Shown piece by piece: positions 46,011 through 57,756 of a stretch of 64,000 nt of DNA; position 1 is the stretch's first letter, and each line of letters opens with the position of its first letter. The notes beneath the pieces were generated by a model. That model was not told the DNA's origin, ran no database searches, and saw only the letters and a program-made list of their open reading frames with translations. Position numbers and translations under genes: made by a program. Source of the stretch: Ephydatia muelleri (Eukaryota; Porifera; Demospongiae; Spongillida; Spongillidae); the NCBI GenBank assembly GCA_013339895.1, contig JABACO010000021.1, positions 3,061,457 to 3,125,456 of the forward strand. Reading direction: 5' to 3'.

Positions 46011-46396
46011 CCCTAGAAAAAATTCTTGCCACGGTTTGTCAAGACTTACCAAGTCTTACCAAGATTTATCAGGCACGACTTGCCAAGACTTAGCAAGAAT
46101 CAACCAAGTTTTAGCAAGTCTTATCAAGACTTGACCAGAATTTGGAACAGAAATTTTAAGACTTAACAAGACTTAGCATGGTTTGCCAAGAATAAAGCAG
46201 GTGTGACTTGTCAAGTCTTATCAAGGCGTTCCAAGAATAAATAACATTATACTTGTCAATTCTTATTATAGCATGATAATAAAGTACAATTACACACATG
46301 TAGAAAGTTAACTGTCACATTCTGAGTCACGGCACTTCTGATTGGCTTTTGAAACAAATGTTGCCATGTTCCATTCGGTTTGGTTGTACCTCTTGT

Positions 46397-48336
46397 TCAT
46401 GATATCTGAAAACCAAAAGATTGTTTTACACAATACATTTTATGTGTATTAATTAACTTACCAATTATTCTTGAAACTTTAGTTGGATCAAGCACACCTC
46501 TTTCACTCTTCGTACTTTTAAACAGCAGGGAAGAAGACAATTCTGCTCTAGAAAAAAGCATGTCCAACAATTGCAATCCAAACAAGTATGGAGTTTTAGC
46601 TGGCAGATGAAGAACGTTAACTCCATTTACCTATAAGAGTGCAAGTTTATACCCTTTTTGTATGAAATACTATTTTCAACTAACCATGTACATGCTTGCA
46701 TCTTCTTGTTTTATTGCAGAGCTGCATGGTATGCTATCGTCTGCTCTTCCTGAATTGGAAAATGCTGATTGTGTTGGGGGCGCTGGACTCAAGGCATGCC
46801 CATCCAATAGCTCTTTGAATCTGCTCATCATCTCTATCTGGGACTGGCAAATCTCATTCTGTGTCTCACGAATCTGCTGCATGTCAGTCTAAGGCATCAT
46901 TATGTAACTAGACTTTGCAAACAATTAGTAATGCACTGCACCTTCATCTCTCTCAACAAAGTTGCTATTTCTTCTTGATTCTGAGTATATATAAGAAAGT
47001 TTTGGTCAAATATTACTAACATTAATGCATGCAACACACAAGATTGCTACTTGTACCCACACATTCCAGCTCTTTACCTTAAGGAATAAAACAAAATAAT
47101 ATAACCATGCACAGTATGAAATGAACCTGCCTGATTTCACAGCTTTAGATAAAATATCCTTTCTGGATGTGTGAGGATCAACTACCGAATCCTTCAAATT
47201 GTAAAGACTTATAATAATAGATAGCTATACAAAACAGCATGTAGCAGACCTTGGATTCCTCTCTGCTTGACGTTGATTGATGAAGCTTTTGTTCGCATAT
47301 CATTAAGAAAATACTCAAAAACATTTGCTGCATACCAGTTTTGCTGATTCGGACTGAGTTTTCTTGAATTTCTATGTCATTTATTGAAATCCTGTTTAGC
47401 AGACATACAATATATTGTCACAGTTACCTTGTTTTTTGTGGAATTTGAGGATTCATCTGTTAAAGCGAGAGAGTGAGCATTTAAGTTATGCAAAATAATT
47501 GTAACCTTTTAAGGATACAAATTGCGCTGGGTACACTTTTCCATGTGACTCATAAAGAAGTTCTGCCCCTTTTGAGAGATCCATAACAGATTCCGTATCC
47601 TCTCTGTACAGGTCTCTGATTTTGGCAACCACTATCTCACCAGTTTGAGAACATTTCAGCACAACTGATCCTATTGTACGGATGCTTAATTATAAGTGAT
47701 TGATCTATATTTATTCTTGCATCAGTGTTACTGATATTATAAATCCTAAAACTGTCAAAGTAATCCGCTTTTATAGTCTGATTGGCCTTACTGCTAACTT
47801 GCGCATATGAATGTATCGATCAGCCATGCACATATAACCGCGCGTTTCTTTCTCTGCAAGATCAGCCAATTTTATCGGCTTGCGGTTAACACGCTACGTA
47901 ACACCTCACGACCTAGCTTGCATTTTGGCGCCAAAATGCAAACTTGATGTTTCAAGGTTCTTCCCTAGCACTATACATGCGCTAAAAGGATTCATGCTCG
48001 TAGCAGTGACTCAAAACATTCAAGCATCCCGCGTAGCGATTACAATATTAATTGTATTTATTCCTCGCGGTCACACTAGCTAAAAACCACATACAGGTAC
48101 CACATAATTAAGCCTAGGTGTCTTTCGTACGCGCCGCAGCTCAACTGATCTGCATTACCGTACGTGCTAGAATTGAGTAATTAGCGACATATGCTTCTGT
48201 GCTAATTGTGTAGACAATGTGCACCTGCGCTTAACTTACTGTTCTGGTCCAGTGTAGCTTCTTCCAGTTCTCCTTCGGATGCTTTCATCGTGGGCTTCCT
48301 TTTTCTTTTCCCATTCGCTTCTTGATCAGTAGACAT
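46397..48336 (-). CDS. BEN-domain accessory gene of the second CACTA-like element (partial exon model)
   Basis: The first exon (48336-48240) reads MSTDQEANGKRKRKPTMKAS and ends at AACA|GTAAGT. The second (from 47670) reads SVVLKCSQTGEIVVAKIRDL, then GAELLYESHGKVYPAQFVSL, which looks like a small beta-rich (Tudor/SH3-like) domain. Middle exons are short, one with a coiled-coil-like segment (NEICQSQIEMMSRFKELLDG). The last exons read YLFGLQLLDMLFSRAELSSS and SERGVLDPTKVSRIIGKLI, fitting a BEN domain (LL..LFS.EEL..S, then LDP.KV..I). BEN domains bind DNA or chromatin. I did not resolve every exon border, so whether the gene is intact is open. Confidence 0.6.
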
Positions 48337-48431
48337 TGTACTGTACAGCTTAATATTGAACACGTGCAGATGATATGATATGTTTTAATAAAAAATTATA
48401 ATCTCTACTATTTGGCACGTGCGGCTGAAAA
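48337..48431. promoter_or_regulatory. Shared divergent promoter with two CACGTG boxes
   Basis: Only 95 bases separate the ATG of the minus-strand BEN gene from the ATG of the plus-strand transposase. CACGTG occurs at 48,361-48,366 and 48,416-48,421, with AT-rich sequence including TTTTAATAAAAAATTATAA between. Confidence 0.5.
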
Positions 48432-51230
48432 ATGGAGAGACCAGAACAATTGCGTAGAGGCTATCGACAGTACTTAAGAGACCCTTTAGTTCCAGTGCCT
48501 AGAACTACAATGTGGAATCATCAGAAAACAAAAAGGTATTGGATGGCTCATTGACCTTGTGCTATAATTAATTTAATAAATTCGATTCATTAATTGTTAC
48601 ACGGTCGTACATATCCCACAAGTGCATGTATGAAGCAATTATTTCATCTACCCCCGGTGCAGACCTAAAGTACACCACTCAGTTGACAATGAAGATTTAA
48701 CATCAGCTAGTCATCATGATAGTGGCGAACGCAGCACCAGTGATCAAAGAGATGCAGATCTGCCTGTAGCAATAGGTAAGTGTCTATAAATCAGTGTAGT
48801 TTTGGTTGTGATAACTGCATGTTACTACATTAGATACTGGAATAATGGACAGCAATGAAGAGAATCAAGAGGCAATTGATTTTGATGGTTCGATGCATGT
48901 GTTCGAAGCTGAAAGAGGTGATGACATGTACACAAGTGGTGCAACTGATGATGCAAGTGAATTGTCGAGGCCTGTGTCAGAAAATGACAGTGATTCTGAG
49001 GAAGAATATTCACACTCTTCATCAAGCGAACAAGAGGAAGAACCAATGAGCTGTACATTGAACATGGAAAGTATTCCAGAGTCTTCATTTGAGCCACTCT
49101 ATAATGGTTCAACAGTGACAGTTTGTGGTGCTTATTTTTGCATCATGAAGTATGCAAAAATAGCTAAGCTGCCATACAAAGCTATCGAAGAATTGTTAAA
49201 TCTGCTGCAAGTGATTTGCCCTTCATCAAACAAATTGCCCAAGAGTTTACACCAACTAAAGAAATTTTTTCACAAATTCACCGCACCTTACACATGCTCT
49301 AAGTTTGCAGTGAGTGTTCATCGCCTTGCCATGGAACAGCAAACTGTGAAAATTGCAGTTCAGAATATGGCAATATGATTCATATTTCCATTGCAAAATC
49401 ATTGCAAACCATAGTATCACGTGAGTCAATTAGAAGATGCATATGTATGGGGGGGAAAAAATGTGCATTTTTTTTTTAAGTAAGAAAAGCTTTTAAATAT
49501 CTCTTAAAAAATCCCACCACCATACAGGTAATTGGACTGAATTGGAGGCACACAAACCTCACACTGAACATGACACAATTGATGATTTTTGGAGTGGGGA
49601 TACTCTCCGCAAAGATGCTGATCTTCAGACAAACAGCTTTCTGGCTCTAGGCATCTCTACCGATGGTGTTGCACTGTTTAAGTCTAGCAAGACTTCTCTT
49701 TGGCCAGTGTACTTATTAATCCAGAACCTACCTCCCCAAGTACGTTTTAAAGGTGAGAACATTATACTATGTGGCATTTGGCAGGGATCAAGAAAACCAG
49801 ACATGAATGTATTGTTGAAACCTGTTGTGAAATCTATCCAGCAACTGAAGGAGCATGGAATTATCATACAAACACCAATTGGCCCAAAACTTTACCATGC
49901 TAAATTAGTGTTAGGTATTTTTGATGCACCAGCTAAAGCAAGTGTTTTGTGTGAAAAGCAGTTTAACGGAGAATTTGGCTGTCCCACTTGTCTTCATCCT
50001 GGAAAACGTATACAGAATGGTGCCAGAGTTTATTTACCAAAGAAGTATCCTATTCGAACACATAAAGACGTCATAGATGATGGAATGGAAGCATTGAGAA
50101 CAGGTACTGCTATTAATGGGGTGTTAGGAATATCACCTTTAGCTGATTCATTAGATCTGGTTAAATCTGTTCCTGTAGACTACATGCATCCGTTATTAGA
50201 AGGAGTCACAAGAATGTTAATTAATTTGTGGTTCAATTCAAGCAATCACAAATGTCCTTTTTATTTGGGCAATAAGATCTCAGAAATAGATGCAGTACTT
50301 CTAAAGCAACGTCCTCCTCATGAAATAAGTCGATGCCCCAGAAGTATATTACATAGAAATTATTGGAAAGCATCGGAAGTTAAAAAATTGGCTTCTCTAT
50401 TATTCTCTTCCTCTTCTTCAAGGATATCTTCCACCTCTTTATTTGCACCACTTTGCTCTTTTTGTATGTGCTGTGCACATTCTTCTGCAAGAGAAGATAA
50501 CGTCTGATCAAATCAATGCAGCTGAATTAATGTTAATGAGTTTTATGACATGGTACCAGATCTTTATGGCGATAAAACCTGTACTTATAATATGCATCAA
50601 CTTAACCATGTTGCAAATTATGTTAGATTGCTGGGACCATTGTGGACTCATTCTGCATTTTGCACTGAGAGTAAAAACGGTCTATTGAAGCATATGTACC
50701 ATGGAAAAGGCAATGTATTAGAGCAATTAGTTTTCAACATTGACATCACACAAACACTGCAATTTTTACATTCATCTTTGGCACAGCATGAAAATATGAC
50801 AGTGATGCATTATTTGAACTTGCACTTTCTACCATTTCACTCACATGCTTATATATGTGTTGGAGAGCATGCATATCTCTGTGGACCTGGGTATTCAAGT
50901 CCTACAACAGAAGAAGAAAGAAATCTCTTGAATGTGGTGGTGATACTATAATAAAGTACTCAAAATATCTAAAGAATAACGTTCTCTACTGCTCAAAGAT
51001 TATTCCAGAAAGGGAAAGCGCAACAGCTCAGTATGTGTATACATCAGTGATGAAGATAAACTTATGTTTGGTTGCATTCAGTTTTTCATCAACACACCTT
51101 CACCCAAAGCAGTAGTACAACCCTTTATTAGTGTGCAACTCATGGTAACAGCAGATTGCAGGCCCATGTTGCAGAGACAATCTAAAAGCATACAAGGAAC
51201 TAGACCTTTTTACAGCACTTGACATATTTA
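48432..51230 (+). pseudogene. CACTA/Plavaka-like transposase of the second element, with single-base breaks
   Basis: Exon 1 (48432-48535) starts MERPEQLRRGYRQYLRD. Exons 2 and 3 carry an acidic Ser-rich stretch and a Cys-rich zinc module read across a missing T (CSKF, then CSECSSPC, CENCSS). The exon from about 49,530 has the core: SFLALGISTDGVALFKSSKT, SLWPVYLLIQNLPP, GIFDAPAKASVLC, FGCPTCLHPG and VPVDYMHPLLEGVTRML. Later blocks are LYLHHFALFVCAVHILL, DLYGDKTCTYNMHQLNHVAN, GPLWTHSAFCTESKNG and KYLKNNVLYCSK. Needed repairs are single bases in short homopolymers near 49,311, 50,385 and 50,539, and more frame changes occur after 50,900. It is therefore either recently dead or affected by sequencing errors. 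Confidence 0.75.
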
Positions 51231-51698
51231 TCAAAGTCCAACATTCTGCCACTTCCAGACTTTAATTGTATTTTTTTGATAAAATAGTTCAAAAGCAGTC
51301 TTAGTTGAAGGCCATGATAATAATTTGTATGCAATCAGACAGCCCAATAAATATGATCATAACTAATATGTGACTACTTTCTTGTTCATGTATTATACTG
51401 CTTTCGTTTCTTATAGTTTGCTTTATATTCTATGGTGTATGTCTGTTGTAAGTGTATGTGTATATAATCGATTAACAAGTATAAATCTGAAGGACCAGTG
51501 ACTCGTAATTTATTACGCTATGACGCGTCAAGGATACTAATGAGATTCATACATAGCCACAATTGTCTTAGTAAGTCTCGATAAGACTTGATAAGACTTG
51601 ATAGACTTAATAAGTCTGTCAAGACCTTACAAAATCTTGACACGACTTGCTAAGACTTGGTAGTCTTGGCAAACCGTTGCAAGATTTTTTTTCTAGGG

Positions 51699-52220
51699 AA
51701 AGGATATCCTTCGTGGCCACCGGAGAGGCGTTTGGAGGTTTGCTCGTAACAATTTGTCCAGGGTATTCTTTCCTCTACCATCCAGCTCAAACTTCTCACA
51801 GATTCACCAGAGACGCTGGACGACGCGGTGAAACTGGCTTACAGGCTGCAGACAGCGGAGTAGCCCAAGAGCATCTAAAAGCGGAAGCTACAATTGACGA
51901 TACCCGAGGAGGCGGAAGTAGCTGTGCTATTGGAAGGAGTGATGGTCAGGTACACAAGCTTTCTCCACAGATTGAGCAGTTGACTGAGCAATTGACCAAA
52001 CTGAGGGCGGAACGTGAACCAGGAAAAAGAAATTGGCCTAAAAAGAAGCTAACTTGCTGGCATTGTGGTGAGACAGGGCATTTAAGACGGGATTGTCCAA
52101 GCAGAAGACAAGGTGTACAGAGGAAGCCATCAAACAATAAGTCAGTGGAACATACATCAGCTGTTTGCATGTACATTAACCATACAAGGGCATATAGAGG
52201 GATTCGGCCGTCAGCATGTT
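51699..52220 (+). pseudogene. gag of the Ty3/gypsy element, second part with zinc knuckle
   Basis: After the nested element, KGYPSWPPERRLEV resumes the capsid region; frame changes then give QLKLLTDSPETLDDAVKLAY. The nucleocapsid knuckle CWHCGETGHLRRDC (CX2CX4HX4C) lies at about 52,056-52,097, followed by basic residues. Stops and shifts make it non-functional. Confidence 0.85.
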
Positions 52221-55200
52221 AGTAGACACTGGTTCTTCAGTAACACTTATACATGAAGCAGTGTGGAATAAGGTGAAAATTAAGGTCAAAGTTCACTCTC
52301 CCCATGCACTGTTCCAGTTATGGCTGTAAATGGTGAAACAGCTTATGGTGGCCGGGGAGATTGATCTTCACTTGCAGATTGGCACACATCAAGGGAAGCA
52401 CAAGGTTCTGGTAGTTGAGCAAATGCTGCAGCAGTGGCCTTCTGGGAACTGATTATTTGGAGAAGCAGAAATGCTTGGTTGATCTAGGGAAAAGGACTTT
52501 GACGGTAGGCAAACCTGGTAATTGTGTTCCATTGTCTTTGGTGCCCAGTCATCCACTTGTCATGTTGTTATGGGTGAGAAGGTGGTGATTCCAGGTTATC
52601 ATCAAGTCAGGCTGCCTGTTAGGGTAACTCCAACTGATGGTAGTGCTACAGTTGGAATTTTTGAACCACATTCAGAGATGGCTGAAACGCATGGTGTGTT
52701 TGATTGCCAGATCAGTTTCCACCTATCCAGTCAGGTCAGATAGTTGTTCAGATACTTAACCCACTACCATTCCAGCAACACTTCAAGCAGACGAAGCCAT
52801 AGGCTGTTTTTGTTGTGGGGGCACAGGTGGATGTTGTTAGCCTGGAACCGGTGGACACTGACACTGGTGTCACATGTTCAGCTCTCAAAACTCATTCATC
52901 TGAGGAGGTTGCTAGGGCAATTGAATCCATGGTAACCCGGATAGATGAGCTTTCATGTGCAGATCGAGAGAAATTGAAAGGTTGTTGTGTGAGTTTTCTG
53001 ATGTCATCTCTGTAGGCGAGAAGGACCTGGGACGAACAAATGTGCTGAAGCATAAAGTCAAACACAGGAGATGCCCCTCCCATCCATCAAACAGGCTAGA
53101 CGGATGCCCTACCATCAACGAGAGACAATAAAGAAAATGCTAGATGACATGCGCAACAAGACGTGATTGAGGCAAGCAGTGGCCCATGGTCATCTCCCAT
53201 TGTTCTAGCAGGAAGAAGGATGGTACGTTAAGGTTTTGTGTAGACTTTCGCGTATTAATGCTGTGACCAAGAAAGAGGTCCACCCCTTACCCTAGAATAG
53301 ATGAGACTCTTAACATGCTGGATGGAGCCAAATGGTTTTCTACCTTAGACCTGGCAAGTGGCTACTGGCAAGTGGAAATGGAGCCAGAACATAAGGAGAA
53401 GACAGCTTTTAGTACACCTTTTGGGACTTACCAGTTCAAGGTTATGCCATTCGGGCTTTCTAATGCACCCAGTACCTTTCAAAAGCTTATGGAAATGGTT
53501 CTAGCTGGACTCCATTGGACGACGTGTTTAGTTTACCTTGATGATATTGTCATTTTTAGCACAACAGTTGAACAGCTGAGCAGACTTAGAGATGTTCTGG
53601 CAAGGCTCAAGAGCAGGGTTGAAACTAAAACCAAGCAAGTGCCATATTTGAAGAAAATGGTTGCATTACCTGGGTCACATAGTGTCACGCTGATGGTGGT
53701 GAAAGTGGATGATTGATAAAATTAAGTGCATTGTGGAATGGCCTACCCCAGTGAACCTTGAGGAACTGGAGACCTTTTTGGGAATTGCTCCTCTACTACC
53801 GCAAGTTTATTAAAAGGGTTTGCACACATTGCTGCTCCTCTGCATGCATTGACTGAAAAGTTGAAACCATGGGAATGGACTGGGTGTGTGATGAGGCATT
53901 TGCGCAGCTAAAGACAAAGCTTAGTTCCCCTCCTATTCTCTATTTCCCACAGTTCAATATGCAGTTTACAGTTGATTGTGATGCGAGCTTGGAGGGTTTA
54001 GGAGCAGTTCTCTCCCAAGAGAATGAAGTGTGTAGTCGCATATGCTAGTCGTGTACTTACTAAGCAGGAACGCAGTAGTATTGTGCTACATAGAGCGGGA
54101 AAATGCTAGCCTTGATTTGGGCTATCCAATATTTCAAGCCCTACCTTTGGGGGCGCCCTTTTCAAAGTCCGCACAAACCACAGTGCACTCAAATGGCTGA
54201 AACATTTCAAAGATCCACATGGGCAGGTGGCAAGATGCTTGAAATTTGTCAGAATATGACTTTACAGTGGAACATCGCCAGGCCTTAAGCACGGAGATGC
54301 TGACTCCTTATCAAGGCTGCCTTGTAGGCAGTGTGGTGCAAGTCAAGACCAGGTGGAAAATCTATATAGTCTTGAGGCAGCACTTGCACAAGCTACTGAA
54401 TCAGACCTGGCACTGTGGCTCCAAGTCTGACACCAACAGATCAAGAAACTCTTCAGAAACAATGATCCAGCTCTTGCCCAGGTCATGGTCTGGGTTGAGA
54501 GTAATTCTTTTCCAAAGTCATTTCCAAAAGATGGGGGGTATTGGTTGCAGACTCTTTGGGCTCAACAGAAGTATCTAGTACTGCGAAATGGGGTTTTTGT
54601 ATAGGAGGTGGGAGGATTATCCCTGGTAAGGGGCTTAACAATGTCTTCAGTTTGTCTTGCCACAGGATCTGGTCCCTACTTGTACTTGAACAGCTGCACA
54701 ATGCACCATCTGGTAGTCACTTGGGTTGTCTCAAAGACTGTAGAGAAAGTACGTCGTCGCTTCTACTGGCCAGGGCAACGACGAGACATAGAGAGATGGT
54801 GTGCTGCATGTGAAAGCTGTGCAACTCGTAAGCACCTCCGACAAAACCAAGAGCGGCAATGCAAGCAGATCTCCTTCTGGTCCATTTGAGCGTTGTAGCA
54901 ATGGATATCCTGGGCCCTTTACCAATCACCACCAGAGGTAATAAATATATCTTGGTAGTTGGGGATTATTTTACAAAATGGGTGGACTCATTTCCCTTGG
55001 CCAGCATTGAAGCTGAAAAGGTAGCAGAAGTTTTTGTGCATCAATTTGTCTGTCGTTTTGGTACCCCAAATAGCCTTCATACAGATCAAGGCCGAAATTT
55101 GATTTCTGCTCTTGTTAAAGCCATGTGCAAATTGTGGGCATTAAGAAACTAGAACTACAGCTTACCATCCACAGTCTGATGGTTTAGTAGAACGGTTTAA

Positions 55201-55950
55201 CCGTACCTTTGTTAAACCTTCTAAGTATAGCAGCCTAGAGAGGATACATGTATTGGGATTCATACTTACCCTTGCTGATGTTTGCCTACCGTACAAGTGT
55301 GCAGGAATCTACAGGGTGCACCCCATATCAGCTGTTTTTGGGAGAGAAGTGAGGTTACCCATTGATGTTATGTTTGGCTGCCCCCACATTATCCTACGGA
55401 GCTTAACAAGTATGCCATGGGTCTCAGGTCTGCGCTTAGACAGGGCATATCGGCAGGTTAGAGAATACTTGGGGTTACAACAAAGAAGGCAAAAAGTGCA
55501 TTATGACAAATTGTGCAATGGGAAGCCTTTCAAGATAGGGTGACATGGTTTGGCTTCATTGTCCAGCAGTACCCAGAGGTAAATCCCCTAAGCTCCATTG
55601 TTATTGGCAAGGGCCTCTACATCATACATAAGGTGCTCAGTGATATTCTTTATCAAATTCAACACAGGGACAACAAACGCAAGAGTATGGTGGTGCACTT
55701 TAATAGACTTAAACCCTGTGTACAGTTGCCTCCTAATTTGTTATTGAATCAGACAGATGACCTACATGTAGCTAGACCTGATGAAGAGCTACCGGTGGAG
55801 GAGGAGAATGGCGATATTGATGGGGACATTCCAGCAGAGGCCTCGGAAACTGATGATGAGATAAACAGCAACATCGACAGAGAGATTCCAGCAGAGACCT
55901 CAGAAAGTGATGACGAGATAGAGACTGAGGAGCCGCCGGTGGACCAGGGT
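52206..55950 (+). pseudogene. pol of the Ty3/gypsy element (protease, RT, RNase H, integrase)
   Basis: Protease: MLVDTGSSVTLIH with the active-site DTG at about 52,227. RT (about 53,150-53,740): FSTLDLASGYWQVEME, FSTPFGTYQFKVMPFGLSNA and LVYLDDIVIF with the catalytic YLDD. RNase H (about 53,950-54,260): DCDASLEGLGAVLSQ and ALIWAIQYFKPYLWG. Integrase (about 54,700-55,200): HNAPSGSHLG and VRRRFYWPGQRRDIERW, then VAMDILGPLP and HTDQGRN with catalytic Asp residues, and YHPQSDGLVERFNRT in a shifted frame. A chromo-like end with VVHFNRLKPC and an acidic Pro-containing tail follow. The order marks Ty3/gypsy. Many shifts and stops show it cannot make a working polyprotein. Confidence 0.85.
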
Positions 55951-56108
55951 GATCACTTGCAAGATGCCGAAGATGTGACACATGATGAAGATGTACAAAT
56001 GCCACCAGCAAACCTCAGACGTTCGACAAGACACAGCCAGAGACCTGACAGATGGGACAAAATATTATTGATCTATAGTCTCCCCCTTCTTATGAGGAAG
56101 GGGGGTAG

Positions 56109-56211
56109 TGTAGCGCATTGCGCTATGACCTTTGTACTTGTATCTGTATTATATAAGCACGTATGTGAATGCATTGATGATCCTTTTGCCACACCTGTAA
56201 CCGACGCTACA
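56109..56211 (+). repeat. 3' LTR of the Ty3/gypsy element
   Basis: Matches the 5' LTR except for a few differences near its start (CATTGCG versus CATGCG, CCTTT versus CCGTT). It is preceded by the purine tract GAGGAAGGGGGGTAG. Confidence 0.9.
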
Positions 56212-56241
56212 TTGGTGTCAGAAGTGGGATGACGGAACTTA

Positions 56242-57640
56242 GTGACCAATTAGATCCTTCATCTTGTCTTACAATGAGCGTCGTGTGAAACATGTCAAAC
56301 CTGGTCACACAATTGTTTGTGATGAGTGCATGAGTGCCTGGAAGGGAAGTGATGGTAAGTACAAGACAAATGGTTGTCCTCATAAAAAAAAAGGTTCGTA
56401 AGCCAGAAGGAGTTGGATGTGAGCTAAAGTCAGCAGCAGATGGGATGTCAGGAATTATCCTGAAACTTGAATTGATGGAAGGAAGCTCAATCCAAAAAAC
56501 CAGGCCATGCTGAATATGGAGAAGGTACATCACAGTTACTGAGGTTGTGTGCGCCTTAGAGAGGGACTGCTCGTACTATCATAGCTGACAGTGCATTTTC
56601 GTCAGTCAAATCTCTACTGCATGGGGAGTATCTTTCAGCGACGGATCCACAAAGTGAGTCGTACCTTCTGAATATGGTTAACAGAATGGGAAGAGAATCA
56701 CCTTGCACTATTAGATCAAGGTATGTACTTCATGGGAATGGTCAAAACTGCTACAAAAGAGTACCCAAAGAAGCAGCTCCTCCAATGGGCTTCAGGCAAT
56801 GGAACTGGTCCTACGCCAAATCGAGGTAGTCACAAGCTACTTCAATCAATTGCCCCAGATGGTAGCAAAATAATTGCATGTTTGGGTTGATAAAAAGCCA
56901 GAAACTATCATATGCAACCGATATACTGGACACCCTGGAATACCATCAGAGCGATTACGCCACAGAATTGATGTAGTTGATGGCATACCAATCACGGTGC
57001 AGTACACAACAATGATACCAAGACCACTTATAGTGGAGAAGTTCTTTGAGTTTTTTCATCAATTGATGTGCATGATCATTACAGACAAGGCTCACTTGCA
57101 ATCGAAAGAGAGTGGATAACTCACACATGGTGGCACAGAACATTTGGGACCATCTTTGGTATATGGTTGTTGATGCTTACTTAGCTTACAGGTATGAATC
57201 CGACAAAGATATCCTTGCAAGCACTGATGTGGTAGACTTTACAACATTCATGGATCTGCTGGCACATCAGCTCATCCACAATATCTATGTACCATCCAGT
57301 GCAAACATTACGAAGGCGCAGTGATGATAGTGCATCTGTCTCTGTGGCACATGTAGAGGTACAATAAATGACATATTGTTATTGCTTTCATTTTTATCTG
57401 TGTATAATATTTTCAACATTGTAGGATCAAGTGCAGCACAAACTACGGAGCCTTGGCTTCCTATGTACAAGGAAAATATAATGAATGGAAAGTACCCACA
57501 GCGTATCTGCAAGTACTGCAAAATAAAGACCACATTCTATTGTGTTGGATGCAGTGATCTGGAGAATGACTATTGGTTTCATACTGTGGCTTTGGCACTT
57601 CCAGAGATTGCTATATTGTAATGCTGAAACAAAAAGCCTA
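56242..57640 (+). pseudogene. piggyBac-family transposase, catalytic core and C-terminus
   Basis: After the LTR element the reading resumes PIRSF, then ERRVKHVKPGHTIVCDECMS with AWKGSDGKYKTNGCPHKKK, RKPEGVGCELKSAADGMSG, TIIADSAFSSVKS and GMVKTATKEYPKKQL. Later blocks are KLLQSIAPDGSKIIA, WVDKKPETIICNRYTGHPG and ERLRHRIDVVDGI, then ALEREW-like AIERVDN and HQLIHNIYVPSS. It ends with a Cys-rich finger (ICKYCKIKTTFYCVGC) at about 57,510-57,560. These are the DDD core and C-terminal zinc finger of PGBD4-like piggyBac transposases. Several frame changes make it dead. The in-frame TGA of the target site sits where a Trp is usual. Confidence 0.8.
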
Positions 57641-57745
57641 TAAATAATAATTTATTTATTGTCCTTGCAATAATTGTTATAAACGGAAGTACTCAATATC
57701 CTGAATTCAGGATTATACCGATCCTGAATTCAGGATCGTTTTACG

Positions 57746-57756
57746 TAGATTAAAGA
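57746..57756. repeat. Right inverted end of the piggyBac element
   Basis: TAGATTAAAGA, followed by TAAA (57,757-57,760), an altered TTAA. Its reverse complement TCTTTAATCTA matches the left end TCTTAAATCTA. GATCCTGAATTCAGGATC palindromes lie just inside. Confidence 0.75.

Larger units (their letters stand above)
46011..51698 (+). mobile_element. Second CACTA/Plavaka-like transposon, nested in gag (5,688 bp)
   Basis: The left end CCCTAGAAAAAA, then TTGCCACGGTTTG, is matched by the reverse complement of the right end CCCTAGAAAAAAAATCTTGC, then AACGGTTTG. Similarity continues for about 50 bases. Both subterminal regions are full of CAAGACTT/AAGTCTTG phrases in both orientations. Inside lie a plus-strand transposase and a divergent minus-strand BEN-domain gene, the same layout as the element at 33-42 kb. 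The host frame shows that two bases (AA) were duplicated. Confidence 0.85.
45521..56241 (+). mobile_element. Ty3/gypsy LTR retrotransposon inserted in piggyBac
   Basis: The 102-bp 5' LTR (45,521-45,622) and 103-bp 3' LTR (56,109-56,211) begin TGTAGCG and end CGCTACA, and differ at only a few positions. A primer-binding site TTGGTGTCAGAAGTGGGA follows the 5' LTR and a purine tract GAGGAAGGGGGGTAG precedes the 3' LTR. The gene order gag, protease, RT, RNase H, integrase is that of Ty3/gypsy. The flanking duplication is GTGAC (45,516-45,520 and 56,242-56,246). The right end runs about 30 bases past the LTR. Without the nested CACTA-like element the body is about 5.0 kb. Confidence 0.9.
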
